Positions 33,254 through 43,950 of a stretch of DNA of 64,000 nt are shown here, piece after piece. Made by a program: the position numbers and the translations under genes. The notes beneath the pieces were generated by a model. The model worked only from the letters and a program-made list of their open reading frames with translations. It ran no database searches and was not told where the DNA came from. Position 1 is the stretch's first letter. Every line of letters starts with the position of its first letter. The DNA is from Benincasa hispida. Lineage: Eukaryota > Streptophyta > Magnoliopsida > Cucurbitales > Cucurbitaceae. The DNA lies in the NCBI RefSeq assembly GCF_009727055.1, contig NC_052359.1, positions 17,422,685-17,486,684 on the forward strand. Direction: 5' to 3'.

Positions 33254-33490
33254 GAACCTCTACAAATAAGTGAAAACTTGGAATATGAAGAGACTCCGGT
33301 TTGCATCCTAGCAAGAGAGAAGAAGTCACTTCGTAATTGGGAAATAAGTTTAGTGAAGGTTTTCTGGAGAAATCAGCAAGTAGAAGAAGCTAAATGGGAA
33401 CGAGAAGAAGAGATGAAAGTAAAATATCCTTATCTATTTAAGGACAATAAACTTTCGAGGACGAAATTTCTTAAGGGGGGAAGAATGTAA
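33254..33490 (+). pseudogene. Gypsy G1 chromodomain-like C-terminus
   Basis: After a TAA at 33251-33253 the frame continues: LEYEETPVCILAREKKSLRN, then WEISLVKVFWRNQQVEEAKW and EREEEMKVKYPYLF. This is the C-terminal module of Tekay/Del-type chromoviruses, thought to target integration to modified histones. The final residues overlap the polypurine tract and first bases of the 3' LTR. Confidence 0.8.
33473..33485 (+). promoter_or_regulatory. Polypurine tract of gypsy G1
   Basis: Sequence aaggggggaagaa lies immediately before the LTR start tgtaacaaccc, in the usual context cgaggacgaaatttctt. Confidence 0.85.
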
Positions 33491-35179
33491 CAACCCAAAT
33501 TTGTACGCATACATTACAAGAAATTAAATGTCAAATGTTAAGCAGGACGAAATTTTATTTAAGAGGATAGTAAATGTAATACCCTAACCCTAATTTAGAA
33601 AGCAGGAAAACAAATAAAATATATAATTAAGAATGAAAAATATATAAAATTTAATAGGAAAATGGGGTGAAAATTTAGAATTGGAAAAAAAAATAAGAAA
33701 TTTATTAATTATCCAAAAATAATGAATAAGGGGGCAGAATCAGAGAGGATTAATTAGAAGTTGGACGCTAGTTAATTCAGGAGACAAAGGGCAATAGATA
33801 ACTTTTAAAAGGGGAAGTGGAATCCACAAGTAGTGAAGGCACACGCGTGAAAACTTGCGAGATTGGAGAGAAAATTGGAGAGAGCGAGATTGGAGAGAAA
33901 ATTGGAGAGAGCGAGAGTGGAGAGAGCGAGATTCTCAGAGAGAAAGTGGGAGAGAGCGAGAGCAAGAGCGAGAGCCACGAGAGCCAAACCAGCGAGAGCG
34001 AGAGTCACGAGAGCCAAACCAGCGAGAAAGCCGGAGAGAGCGAGATTCTGAGAACAGAAAGAGTGAGATTTGGACAGAAGCATGGATTATACGTTGAATT
34101 TGGCCACGATCTTATAGATTATACATGGAGAACCCTAAAATGGAATACAAACAAAGGTTGATGACGTAAGGACAAACGTTAGCCAAAATAGGTGTCTTAT
34201 TAAGAGAAATTCTTAAACCTAAGTAATTTTAAAAAAGTCATTTGTAGGATGAGCTGTCACACAGAGAAGAGCTGGAAACGGCTATAAATATGAGGCTTTA
34301 GGCTGGAAGGTAAACGGATTCTCAAACAAAACTCAGTAGTAAAAATCATGTGAAAAGGGTGAAGTAATTCTGTTAGTTAGAAAGAGGAAACGCAAGGGAA
34401 GTCCTACCCAAATTTCCTTCTGATTTAAGAGGGAAAGCTCTACTAATTAAACCATAAGGAATAATAAGGAATAACTAGGATCGCAGTCAAGGTAAGTAGT
34501 TTATCTCACCTTCTCTTTAAGTGTTTCATGGTAGTGTACCTTTAATATGTTGCATAATTATGTTACTGTTATGTTGCATTACATGTTTAAAATAAGTGTA
34601 TCGACAAGGGACCCCATGCATTATGTTTTTTCATAAGATTAAATTTTAATTAGATAAAGGTTATGTTTCTAGGGCTAGTAGAGCATGTATGGTTGCATCC
34701 CTCTAGACACAATTCTATGTCAAGATTATGCTAGGGACTAACAGGGTATGTATGGTTGCACCCCTCTAGTCCAATCTTACGTTTATGTTAATGGTTGATG
34801 TTGGATGCGACTCTGGCCCTACTGACTGCATAACCCGCTAATCATCAGATGAGTTAGTTTCTGTCTAAGTCCTCATATTCTTATCAGGGTAGAGAAATTT
34901 ATGTTAGAAGCATAATCGACCACCACATGTTATTATATGTTTTTGGTCCCAACCATTAAACTCACTATTATAGGCATATGCATTTTTGTATCATTACGCT
35001 AATGTTTTATGGATCCTGGTGTTTTGTAAAATAAACTTTTTATATAGTTTTCTACCTAATTAATAAAATCTTAGATATGTTCTTTTGAGATTTTTGCCAA
35101 AACTCATCTCATGATAGAAAAGTCTAAGTATACATGTCGTAGCAGTCAGACCGTAATATGTAAGGATCCGGTCGTTACA
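33486..35179 (+). repeat. 3' LTR of gypsy G1
   Basis: Begins tgtaacaaccc after the polypurine tract and ends gtcgttaca; its last part matches the 5' fragment at 27283-27804, except for a deletion of about 160 bp near 34949. It holds a purine-rich array of gagagcgag words (33855-34060) and a TATA box at 34283-34290. A second polypurine-like and LTR-start-like motif (acgaaatttta...taaatgtaat) occurs about 90 bases in (33545-33580), which could be the ancestral edge. It abuts a copia LTR piece at 35180, so G1 probably landed inside that LTR. Confidence 0.85.
34283..34290 (+). promoter_or_regulatory. TATA box in G1 3' LTR
   Basis: tataaata in the context ggctataaatatgagg, after the purine-rich array, is the likely U3/R promoter. 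The equivalent site in the 5' LTR has been lost. Confidence 0.6.
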
Positions 35180-36415
35180 TAAGGAGCTATATGTAATCTC
35201 GGGGTAAAACAACGTTTGACCCAACTGTTATTACGAAGAACCTGTGAAGGGTTAACTTACTAATGATTGTTATATCGAGTGGACATAATATATCTACAGT
35301 AAGGGGAGTGCAACTACTGGGCTTTAGTGGAGTGACCTGATAGTTAACGAATGGTGGTTAATTAGGTTAAAGAGTTTAGTCGGTTAATCACGGATCTTTG
35401 GAGACCATGATCTATAGGTCCATGAGATCCCCCTACTAGACTAAACCTTAGAACAGTGTGGCGAACAAATTTGAAGTGTTCAAATTCAGGTTTTGGAGCA
35501 AAGCGTTAAATATATACGATATATTTAATCTAATGCTTAATTGTGAATTAAACATAAAGAGAGAGAAAATAGGAGATATTTAAATAAGATTTAAATATCA
35601 AGATTATGAATAGTGATTCATATAAATTTGGATAAGTGTTGGATTAAATATTAAATTAAATTAAATTAATTAATTTTTTTATTAATTTTTTAATATTAAT
35701 TTAATTTTAAAATTGATTATTGAATTAATTTTGAAATTAAATGGATTTGGTCAAAATTGCATTAAAAGTCAAATTGTTGACCAGGTAAAAAATGCAATGG
35801 AAGGCAAATTGTTGACTTTTGATTTTTGAAAGTCAAAAAATTAAATTTGTTGACTTTGGACTTTTGGGAGTCAAACTTTAACCAAGTTAGTGGAAAGATC
35901 CAACATTTGTGAGTGAAAAATCCCAACTTTTGCATGGCTAAGTGTGATCTTCATTTGAAGATACTTGTCCCTCTAAATCCCACACTTTGAGTTAGTGGAA
36001 TTTTGAGTGTCAAATTCTCATCAAACTCAAAGTTGCATGTATTCATGTAATGGTCTTTAAAAGGAGTGTTTAATTATTTTTGAAGAACTCTCTTTGGCCA
36101 TAGTGGGTTTAGATGAGATTATGTGATAAACTCATCCTCTTGTCTCTGAAAGTTTTAGTTTTTTCCTATACAAATTAGTTACTCACTGGATTCCACCATC
36201 CGGTTCTAAGGCCGGGAAGACTGTTGTGGTGGTCTACGAACCGTTCGTGAGGAGATTGGAGCTAATTTAGAGAAGATTCAAATACTACAAACGTTGTATT
36301 CTTCCCCCCCCCCTCCTTTTCTTGTTTGATTGCATGCATGTTTATCTCTATAAATAATATAATTAGAGTACTTTAGATCTGTTTTTCTTTCACTGCGCAT
36401 GTGTTCGTTCCATCA
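35180..36415 (+). repeat. Copia E LTR, 3' part
   Basis: Matches the middle of the LTR at 3252-4838 (for example ctacagta.gg, tgcaactac.gg, tctataggtccat) and ends cgttccatca directly before a primer site at 36418. The 5' part is absent, replaced by G1. A poly-C stretch lies near 36306. AT-rich text from about 35640 to 35780 resembles the corresponding part of 3252-4838. Confidence 0.75.
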
Positions 36416-37022
36416 ATTTGTATCAGAGACAGGTTTAAAGTACTCAATCTTTGGTTAATTTATGCATATGGTGGGTATTGATTCATGTGATGAATGCTTG
36501 TGTGCTAAAATGGATAATTTCGGTTTTGGCATCCATTTTTCCTCTTGGGTTGTAATCATTATTGTAATTTTTTAGAGTCGTTAGAGTTGAAATTAGGCTG
36601 TAATTTCTCGGTTTCGGCAAAAAGGACAACTCTAGTTTGGTGTTTTTTAGCTTCTAGACACGCATTAGCTGCTAGACGCGGTTGTTGACTCGTGAACCGA
36701 CCCGGAAGGTTGATTCAACCCACGAGATAGATATATGATGCGAGTTGTACCCCAGACTCGCTCCGATCCGACCCGTCATCGCTCCACTCGTCTAGATCCG
36801 TTCGGTTGATGCCCAGCGCTAGCCAGCCCAGCCCAGGTTCGCCTCGGCCCAACTCCGCGTGCGCGATTCAGCCTAGTTCGCTTCGCCCACGCCGTCTGCG
36901 TCAGCCCAAGTGTCCGCTCCAGTCGCTGGCTTCAGCTGACCTGCGCCCGATCCGCTTCAACCGGTTGACCTGTGCGCCTGGTGGTGGTTTAGCTGGTCCA
37001 GATGGTCTAGACCGATCCGGTT
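36416..37022 (+). other. Copia E primer site and GC-rich leader
   Basis: tttgtatcagagacagg (36417-36433) is a degenerate initiator tRNA-Met primer site after the LTR end. The following 600 bases include an unusually GC-rich stretch (36690-37020) of the kind seen in the untranslated leader of some plant copia elements. No gag start is reached because the sequence ends at the adapter at 37023. The open frame 36806-37048 runs into the adapter and is not a gene. Confidence 0.65.
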
Positions 37023-37055
37023 TCTTATACACATCTAGATGTGTATAAGAGACAG
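37023..37055. other. Tn5/Nextera mosaic-end junction adapter, second instance
   Basis: tcttatacacatct (37023-37036) followed by agatgtgtataagagacag (37037-37055), a complete right mosaic end and most of the left one. On its left is a plus-strand copia LTR and leader; on its right is a minus-strand LTR. The join is therefore synthetic and the two sides need not be neighbours in the genome. Confidence 0.93.
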
Positions 37056-37255
37056 ATATAACATCATCTTGATCATGTTTATGTCACCACATAAAATTAA
37101 AGTATTCATACTATAGCCATGGATATGTTTATTGGATTTTCATAATAGAATGAAAAATCAACAACTATTGAATAAGATGCTCAATAATATTTTATTGATA
37201 ATTAGAATGTTTAACAAAAAATTTACGAACTGTAAGTTCTAGGACATTTTCAACA
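37056..37255 (-). repeat. Start of copia A 3' LTR (truncated by the adapter join)
   Basis: On the minus strand it begins TGTTGAAAATGTCCTAGAAC at 37255, preceded by ggagttttagtccaacag, a worn polypurine-tract context, and resembles the LTR start at 3252. The remainder of the LTR is cut off by the adapter at 37055. Confidence 0.65.
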
Positions 37256-37339
37256 ATCTGTTGGACTAAAACTCCAGTGAGAATAAATATATCCAATACA
37301 ATGTTGAGAAACATAAAAGTGAAAATACAATAAACTAGG

Positions 37340-39459
37340 TGTCACACCCTCTCCCAGATTACTCTTTAAAAACTAGAAGGGGATATGACCGAGGTAGTTA
37401 CTAGACTTACTGCCAATACCCACCACTTTAGCCCTCTAATCAAAATGCCAACTTGTTAAACATTAATAATGTATGAATAAGATACGTCTCCTTAAAGTTC
37501 TACAAAATATTATATAACACATGCATGCAACCATGATATAACATCTAAGAGATGAAACGTTCATAGATGACCCAAACAACTCTAATAGAGTCCTAGTCCC
37601 TCTCAAAACATGTGTACATAGACAGATCAATAACCTAAATCTTCTTAATAAGCCGAGTCTTTTAGTGGCAAGTAGCAGCAGGATCAACCCTGAGGAATCT
37701 GATCGCTACCTGAGAAGGGAAAACACAGAAATTCCGTGAGCTAAAAGCCCAGTGAGTGACTATAGAATCGTAAAGCAACAAGCATAGCATCACTATAAAC
37801 ATGTAAATATACCAATGAGTAAACTCAAGCAATTGTCTCGAAATGTAGCTTTAAACCATTCTCAGACATCATTAAACATTATTATTCCCTAGTTGAGAAC
37901 GAGCTTAAATGCTGTAGCTCCCAAACGTTTATTACCGGCCAAGAGACCCATACTTCGGTCTCTCATTCATAATTGACTATGTGCACGTGTCCATACTAAG
38001 TACCATCATATCTTAGGTACTTCTACTCAGATACCTTCTTAAATTTGTCCTTCAGTATCGAACTACTAAGATACCTTCTCATATGTACTTTGGTATCAAA
38101 TTGGCCAGATACCTTCTCAAATGTCCTTCGGTATCAAATTGGCCAGGTACCTTCTCAAATGTCCTTTGGTACCAAATTGGTTAGATACCTTCTCAAACGT
38201 CCTTCGGTATCAAATGTGTATTTTGAACATCAAATTAAGTTCCTCTGCCTAGTATTTACACAAGAAATATTCCATTGCCACTCATTTACATAAGAACTCA
38301 TTCTCTCATAGCCTTTCTTTAGAAAGCATATATCAAAATCAGAAACATAGCTTTTGTAATGGTTACATAACATACCTTGGCCTGTGTTACACACATATAA
38401 GCCGAGAACATGCGTTAAGTTATTCTCTAACCATTTGTTGCTTGAGGAGGTATAAATTCATCATCAATGTCACTGTGCTTTACTTGATCATATATGCATG
38501 AGTATTGGAAACCTTAAGTTTATTTAGTCACTCATAGTTCGTCAGGCTCTTAATTGCTTATATGCTTCTCTCAGCTCTTCTTGGCCTGAAAAGATATAAT
38601 TTCCGGTTAAACTACTTAGAATTCTTAGTAAAATACCTCAATTAATTCATTTATTAAAGGAACTTTTATCAACATAGACAACTTTAGTGGCGAGATCCCT
38701 CTGAGCGAGGTCAGCGAGATCCTCTAGAGCGATACCAACGAGTTCCTCTAGAGCGATACCGGCGAGATCCTCTAGGGCGATACCAGCGAGATTTCCTTTA
38801 TAAGCGAGATCCTCATCCCCATATCTCGCTATAACTCACACGGCGAGCTAGTTGTTTGTTCATCCCAAGCAGCTGTCTACTTATGCACTAATTCCCTGTT
38901 ATAACTTTAAAAATTCATAACTCAAAATCCATAGTTCTTTTCAAGACACTCTCTTCTACAAACTTGCTTAGAATTGATTAACTTTCTTACCTTAACATTT
39001 TAGCTAAAAATTCCTTGTAGTGTGGCCTAAAGCTTCCAATCTTCACCTCAGGCCCTAATTAATCTGAGGTTCTGCCTCTTCTGCAAATTCTCCACTTTTG
39101 TTCTTCTCCTCTTGCAATCTTTCTTCGGCAGAACATCCTTGAAAACTAGATTCTCCTAGCTTTCAAATGGCAACAAATTTGCTAAATTTGCTATTGTCAA
39201 TTGCTGAAACCATGCTTTTGAAGTTTCATTTCCATTTTAATCTTTCTGCCGCTTCCTGAGTTCAAAGAGTAGATTGCCACGTCACCCTACACTTAGTGCC
39301 TCCAGCCAGAGTAATGATTGAGTTCCTTCATTATATATATTTTCCTTCCCTTCCTTCATAATCCCTATAAACAAACATGAATTTCTACTTAATAAATATG
39401 TAATATAACATCCTTTGGCTAAACATACTTATCTAGGGAACCTAAGTTCGGGGTTTACA
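37340..39459 (-). repeat. 3' LTR of gypsy Z
   Basis: 2,120 bp. Contains five units of a 38-bp repeat (agataccttctcaaatgtcc type) at about 38030-38215 and three units of a 24-bp repeat (gcgagatcctctagagcgat type) at about 38707-38785. The 5' LTR has one unit fewer of each, which accounts for the 60-bp length difference between the LTRs. Confidence 0.95.
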
Positions 39460-39478
39460 GTCATCTCCCCCTTAAAAG
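39460..39478 (-). promoter_or_regulatory. Polypurine tract of gypsy Z
   Basis: Minus-strand ttttaagggggagatgac directly precedes the LTR start (TGTAAACCCC on that strand). Confidence 0.88.
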
Positions 39479-39826
39479 AAATTTTGTCCTCGAAATTTTC
39501 CTAATATGTTATTTGAAAAGTTGAGGATATCTCTTCCTCATTTGCTCTTCAGGTTCCCAGGTAGCTTCCTCGATTCCTTGATTACGCCATAGCATTTTTA
39601 CCAAAGGAATTGTCTTATTTCTAGGTACTTGGTCTTTCCTGTCCACGATCTCGATGGCCTCCTCCTCGTAAGATAAATCTTCTTTGAGCTGTACCGGTTG
39701 TGTTACTAGTATGTGCATAGGATTAAGTACGTATTTCCTTAGCATCGACACATGAAATACGTCGTGAATACGAGCTAGCTTCATTGGTAACTGCAGCCTA
39801 TAAGCTGCTGGACCAACCCATTCCAC
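39479..39826 (-). pseudogene. Gypsy Z integrase end and chromodomain-like module
   Basis: Open segment 39826-39509: EWVGPAAYRLQLPMKLARIH and DVFHVSMLRKYVLNPMHILV are the integrase C-terminal part. DLSYEEEAIEIVDRKDQVPR, NKTIPLVKMLWRNQGIEEAT and WEPEEQMRKRYPQLF are the chromodomain-like end of Tekay/Del elements. It is intact to the terminus at 39509, but upstream frames (39830-40055) are broken. Confidence 0.88.
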
Positions 39827-40987
39827 AATTTCATATGGTCCGATGTATCGTGGACTTAACTTTCCTTTTCTCCCAAACTTGAGAATTTCTTTCCATGGGG
39901 ACAGCCGAAGAATTACTTGTTCTCTGACTTCAAATTATAGTTCTCTTCTTCGCTTATCAGCATAGCTCTTCTGTCTATCACGAGCCGCTTTAAGATTATC
40001 CCTGATAAGTTTCACATTCTCTGTTGTTTGTTGAACTAATTCTGGACCCAGTAATTATCGTTCTCTGACTTTTTTGCAGCACACTGGAGTCCTACAAGGT
40101 CGGTCGTACAATGCTTCATAGGGAGCCATTTCGATACTAGAATGGTAGCTATTGTTGTAGGCAAATTCAATCAACGATAAGTGTATATCCCAACTTCCTT
40201 TGAATTGTAGCACACAAGCTCTTAACATATCTTCCAGTGTCTGTATAGTTCTTTCCGACTGTCCATCTGTTTGCAGATGAAAAGCTGTACTGAAATGCAA
40301 CTTAGTGTCCATAGCCTTCTGTAAACTAGGCCAAAATTTTGAAGTAAACATCGAGTCCTAATCTGACACTATCGACACTGGGGCTCCATAATGACTGATT
40401 ATCCTATCCATATAAATCTTAGCTAGACAGTCTAGTGTAAAAGTAACTTTTACTGGTATGAACTTGGCCGTTTTAGTTAGTCTGTCGACTATTACCCAAA
40501 TGCCATAAAATCCTGAGGGTGTCTTAGGCAATCCAAATAGAAAGTCCATTGTCACATGCTCTCACTTCCACTTAGGCACTGGAAGTGGATTGAGTAATCC
40601 TGCTGGTCTTTTTTTTTTTTTAGGTTTTACTTGCTGACAGATTATACATCGGTCCACATATTCTGCTACGTCTCTCTTCATCCCAGGCCACCAGTAAGAT
40701 TTCTTTAAAGTTCTATACATCTTGGTGCTATCTGGATGCATAGAATAAGCGGAATTATGTGCTTCCTCTAGAATGGCTTGTTTAAGCTGTAGCTTGTTAG
40801 GCACACACATTCTCCCCTCCTTTTCTAGCACATTGTCTGCTCCTAGTTGGAAGTCAACCCTGATGCCCTTACTTGCATCATTCGCAATCTTTTGAAGATC
40901 AGGGTCTTTCAACTTATCCCGCTTAAGGTTTTCTACTAAGGTCGGCCTTATCTGAAAAGTAGCTATCATACCTCCTGACGGTTCCAC
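39827..40987 (-). pseudogene. Gypsy Z integrase
   Basis: Three successive open segments. 40987-40562 has the linker and HHCC zinc domain (HNSAYSMHPDSTKMYRTLKK, YVDRCIICQQVKPKKKK). 40555-40358 has MDFLFGLPKTPSGFYGIWVI with the first Asp. 40351-40055 has FHLQTDGQSERTIQTLEDML with the catalytic Glu and EFAYNNSYHSSIEMAPYEAL. The second Asp region (VSD...MFTSKFW) spans a stop at 40355. A run of ten or more T (lysines) at 40610-40621 is an oddity in the linker after the knuckle. The triad is recognisable, yet stops prevent one product. Confidence 0.88.
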
Positions 40988-41720
40988 TGATAAGGCGGTT
41001 CTGGAATTCTTGAACTCCTACAATAGCATTTCTCTTATTGAACCAATAATGGTCTTAGGTCCCGAGGATTTCCTACTTAGTGCATCTGCCACAACATTAG
41101 CTTTACTAGGGTAGTACTCGATGGAACAGTCGTAATCTTTAATCAATTCAATCCATCTTTGTTGTCTTAAATTCAACTTTTTTTTTTATCAAAGATATGT
41201 TTTAAGCTTTTGTGATCTGTAAATATTCTGCAACGCTCTCCGAACAGATAATGTCCCTACAATTTTAGTGCCAAAACAACTGCTGCCAACTCCAGATCAT
41301 GTGTAGGATAGGTGCCCTCGTGTTTCTTATGTTGACGAGAGGCATATGCAATCACCTTCCCATCCTACATCAACACACATCCCAATCCTTGTCGGGATGC
41401 GTCACAATAAATCTCAAATTCCTTACCTGGAATAGGCAAGGTAAACACTAGTGCTGATACTAGTCTCCGCTTCAGCTCTTTCAAACTATGTTCACACTCC
41501 AACGACCATTCAAACCTCACGCATTTCTTGGTCAGGTTCGTCAACGGAAGGGCTATCTTAGAGAAACCCTCCACAAACCTCCGATAATAACCTGCCAACC
41601 CTAGAAAACTGCGTATCTACACTAATGCCCTCTGCTGAAACAACATGCCTAAAAAATACTACTCGATCTAACAAAAAATCACATTTACTGAAAGCATATA
41701 ACTACCTATCTCGCAACGTC
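40988..41720 (-). pseudogene. Gypsy Z RNase H
   Basis: Segment 41598-41365 reads [40 protein letters not shown] and [17 protein letters not shown], the thumb and RNase H entry with its first Asp. Further on, across stops, are the TDHKSLKH block (near 41200) and the [24 protein letters not shown] block (about 41100-41170), the conserved end. An eight-T run near 41175 shifts the frame there. Confidence 0.82.
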
Positions 41721-42282
41721 TGCAACACTATCCTCAGGTGGCTAATATGATCCTTCCTCTAACCAGAATACACCAGTATATCATCAATGAATACTATCAC
41801 GAACTGGTCCAAGTATGGATGAAATATCCTATTCATAAGATCCATGAATACCGCAGGGGCATTTGTTAATCCAAATGGCATTACTAAAAATTCATAATGT
41901 CCATATCTTGTTCTAAATGCGATTTTTGAATGTCAGCTTCCCTCTCTTTCAGTTGATGATAACCCGATCTCAGGTCTATCTTTGAAAACACCGTGGCTTC
42001 TCTTAGCTGATCAAAGAAATCATCAATGCGTGGTAACGGATATTTGTTCTTAATCGTTACCTTATTCAGCTGCCTATAGTCGATACATAATCTAAGTGTA
42101 CCTTCTTTCTTCCTCACAAACAATATCGGAGCTCCCCAAGGCGATACACTAGGTCGAATGTATGCCTTGTTAATTAACTCTTGCAGCTGAACCTTTAATT
42201 CTTTCAATTCAGTTGGCGCCATTCTATACGGTGCCTGTGATATAAGAGTTGTTCCTGAAACTAAGTCAATAGGAAACTCCAC
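41721..42282 (-). pseudogene. Gypsy Z reverse transcriptase
   Basis: Segment 42282-41884: [71 protein letters not shown], then a frame shift near 41920, after which the RYGHYEF and [20 protein letters not shown] blocks are read in another frame. The catalytic strand [13 protein letters not shown] lies near 41765-41810 with both Asp residues kept. Between about 41610 and 41720 the palm/thumb sequence is too decayed to follow. RT would make the cDNA. Confidence 0.86.
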
Positions 42283-42720
42283 CTCCCTGTCGAGTGGTAA
42301 CCTTGGTAGTTCTTTAGGGAATATATCCCGACATCTTCTGGGTTCAGCTTTTTCCCTTGAACAACCACTACATGAGCCAAATAGGCTTTACATCCCTTGC
42401 TCAACAGCTTCCGAGCTTTCACTGTCAATATCAGATTCCCCGCGACTTATGATTCCTGTCAGCATTGCATCCTGGCCATTTGATTTTCTAAGTACTACCT
42501 TCTTCTTGTAATAGTCTACTGACGCATGATACTTACTTAGAAAATCCATCCCTAGGATAGCATCAAACTCCAACAGTTCTAAGGGAAGTAAATCAGCATA
42601 GAAGTTCTGACCATTGATCAGTACCTCACAATGATTATAACATCTATCTACCATTATCACATCTCCCAAAGGGGTAGAGATAAATAACTCTTCAGGCATA
42701 GTTCAATCAACCTATCTATA
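42283..42720 (-). pseudogene. Gypsy Z protease
   Basis: Segment 42699-42388 holds the C-terminal part of the retropepsin-like domain: MPEELFISTPLGDVIMVDRC, YNHCEVLINGQNFYADLLPL, then LLEFDAILGMDFLSKYHASV, the conserved D.ILGMD.L strand. The DSG active site expected just upstream near 42740-42790 is only faintly visible (SAYVLFDPGIHYYL-like text across stops; DPG in place of DSG). Confidence 0.8.
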
Positions 42721-43866
42721 CTAGAGCAACCATTGCTAGATAATAATGAATGCCAGGATCAAATAAAACATAAGCAGACTGTTCACATAATATAACATTA
42801 CCGGTCACCACATCTGGAGACTCCGCTGCCTCATAATGTGTCTCGGCGTACACTCGCCCCTACTGCTGGGGTCGACCTACGACATTCTTCTGCTTGGCAC
42901 TATTTGACCCTTCGCCTCGATTCCCAGCACTATTTGGTTGGTTAACTGTCTGGGAGTTCCCCTGAATTGACTTCCACTAGTCTGAGTCGTAACTGGAGGT
43001 CGGGATCCTCTATCTCTAGGCCCTACCACTGCCTAGCTGCCTCTTGACAACTACTCATCATCTGCCAAACTTCGATCGACTTGTGTTGTATTTTCTACTA
43101 ACTGGTTAAAATCTAGCTAATTAGTCATATACGTCACTGGAGTTCTAATTTCCTTCCTCAAACCTTGTTCAAATTTCCCGCACCTATCTCTTTCCTCAAT
43201 AATAATCGGCAGGGCATACTATGATAACTCTATAAATTTCTACTCATATTCCACTGCTGACATCGTTCCCTGCATTGATCTGAGGAACTCATCCCTTTTT
43301 GCATCCCGGAACGAGCTGGGGTAATACTTATCTTCAAAGGCCTTCCTGAACTCAGGCCATAACATCACATCTGTACTGGCTCGTCAGGTGGATATCACTT
43401 TCCACCATTTCACTACTTTTTTCTGTAGTAGAAAGGTGGCTAATGCTACTTTCTTGTCCTCTAGACAAGTCATAACATTGAAACATTTTTCAACAACATC
43501 CAGCCATAACTCAACTTCAGCCAGATCTGTTGTATCCTCAAATGTCACAGCCTCTAGGGCTTTAAACCTCTCAATACCATATTTCTTCTCTGGGTCTGCT
43601 CGTGTAGAGCCCACATTGGCTACTAATCTCTGCACTATCCTGTCAAAGACTACATCTTCTAACTGAGAATCTACCCTTGCCTGGGGGGTTCTTGACTCTC
43701 CCTCAGACATCATTTCCTGACTCACTAGATCATTCACCTTCCTTTTGCCACTTGGTGGGTTCTCTCCAACCTCCGGGCCCCTATTGGTAGGGTCAGTATT
43801 CCTGCCACCTGTCTGCTTACTCGGTCTGCCACATTGCCTCGACATTTCATCTAATACCATGTACAC
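42721..43866 (-). pseudogene. Gypsy Z gag
   Basis: The open segment 43866-43384 starts MYMVLDEMSRQCGRPSKQTG; the internal Met giving MSRQCGRPSKQ resembles the usual start. RFKALEAVTFEDTTDLAEVE, LWLDVVEKCFNVMTCLEDKK and VALATFLLQKKVVKWWKVIS are the gag core. After a break at 43384 the reading continues to about 43100 (KCGKFEQGLRKEIRTPVTYM-like block) and to a worn zinc knuckle region near 42880-42960. Gag would form the particle. The N-terminal half is the best preserved part. Confidence 0.84.
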
Positions 43867-43935
43867 ATGTTAGGGACTCACACTTAGGGACTTATACTTA
43901 TGCATGAACTTCCTCTCTCATTCCCAAAATCTTAT

Positions 43936-43950
43936 GCTCTGATACCAACT
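43936..43950 (-). promoter_or_regulatory. Primer-binding site of gypsy Z
   Basis: Plus-strand gctctgataccaact equals, on the minus strand, agttggtatcagagc, the initiator tRNA-Met complement, directly inside the 5' LTR. Confidence 0.93.

Noticed and set aside
33777..34161. Overlapping frames rich in Glu/Ser/Arg or Leu/Ser
   Set aside because: They translate the gagagcgag array of the G1 LTR in several frames; the pattern is due to the repeat.
36806..37048. 80-codon Pro/Arg/Ser-rich open frame
   Set aside because: It ends inside the synthetic adapter and lies in the GC-rich leader of copia E.
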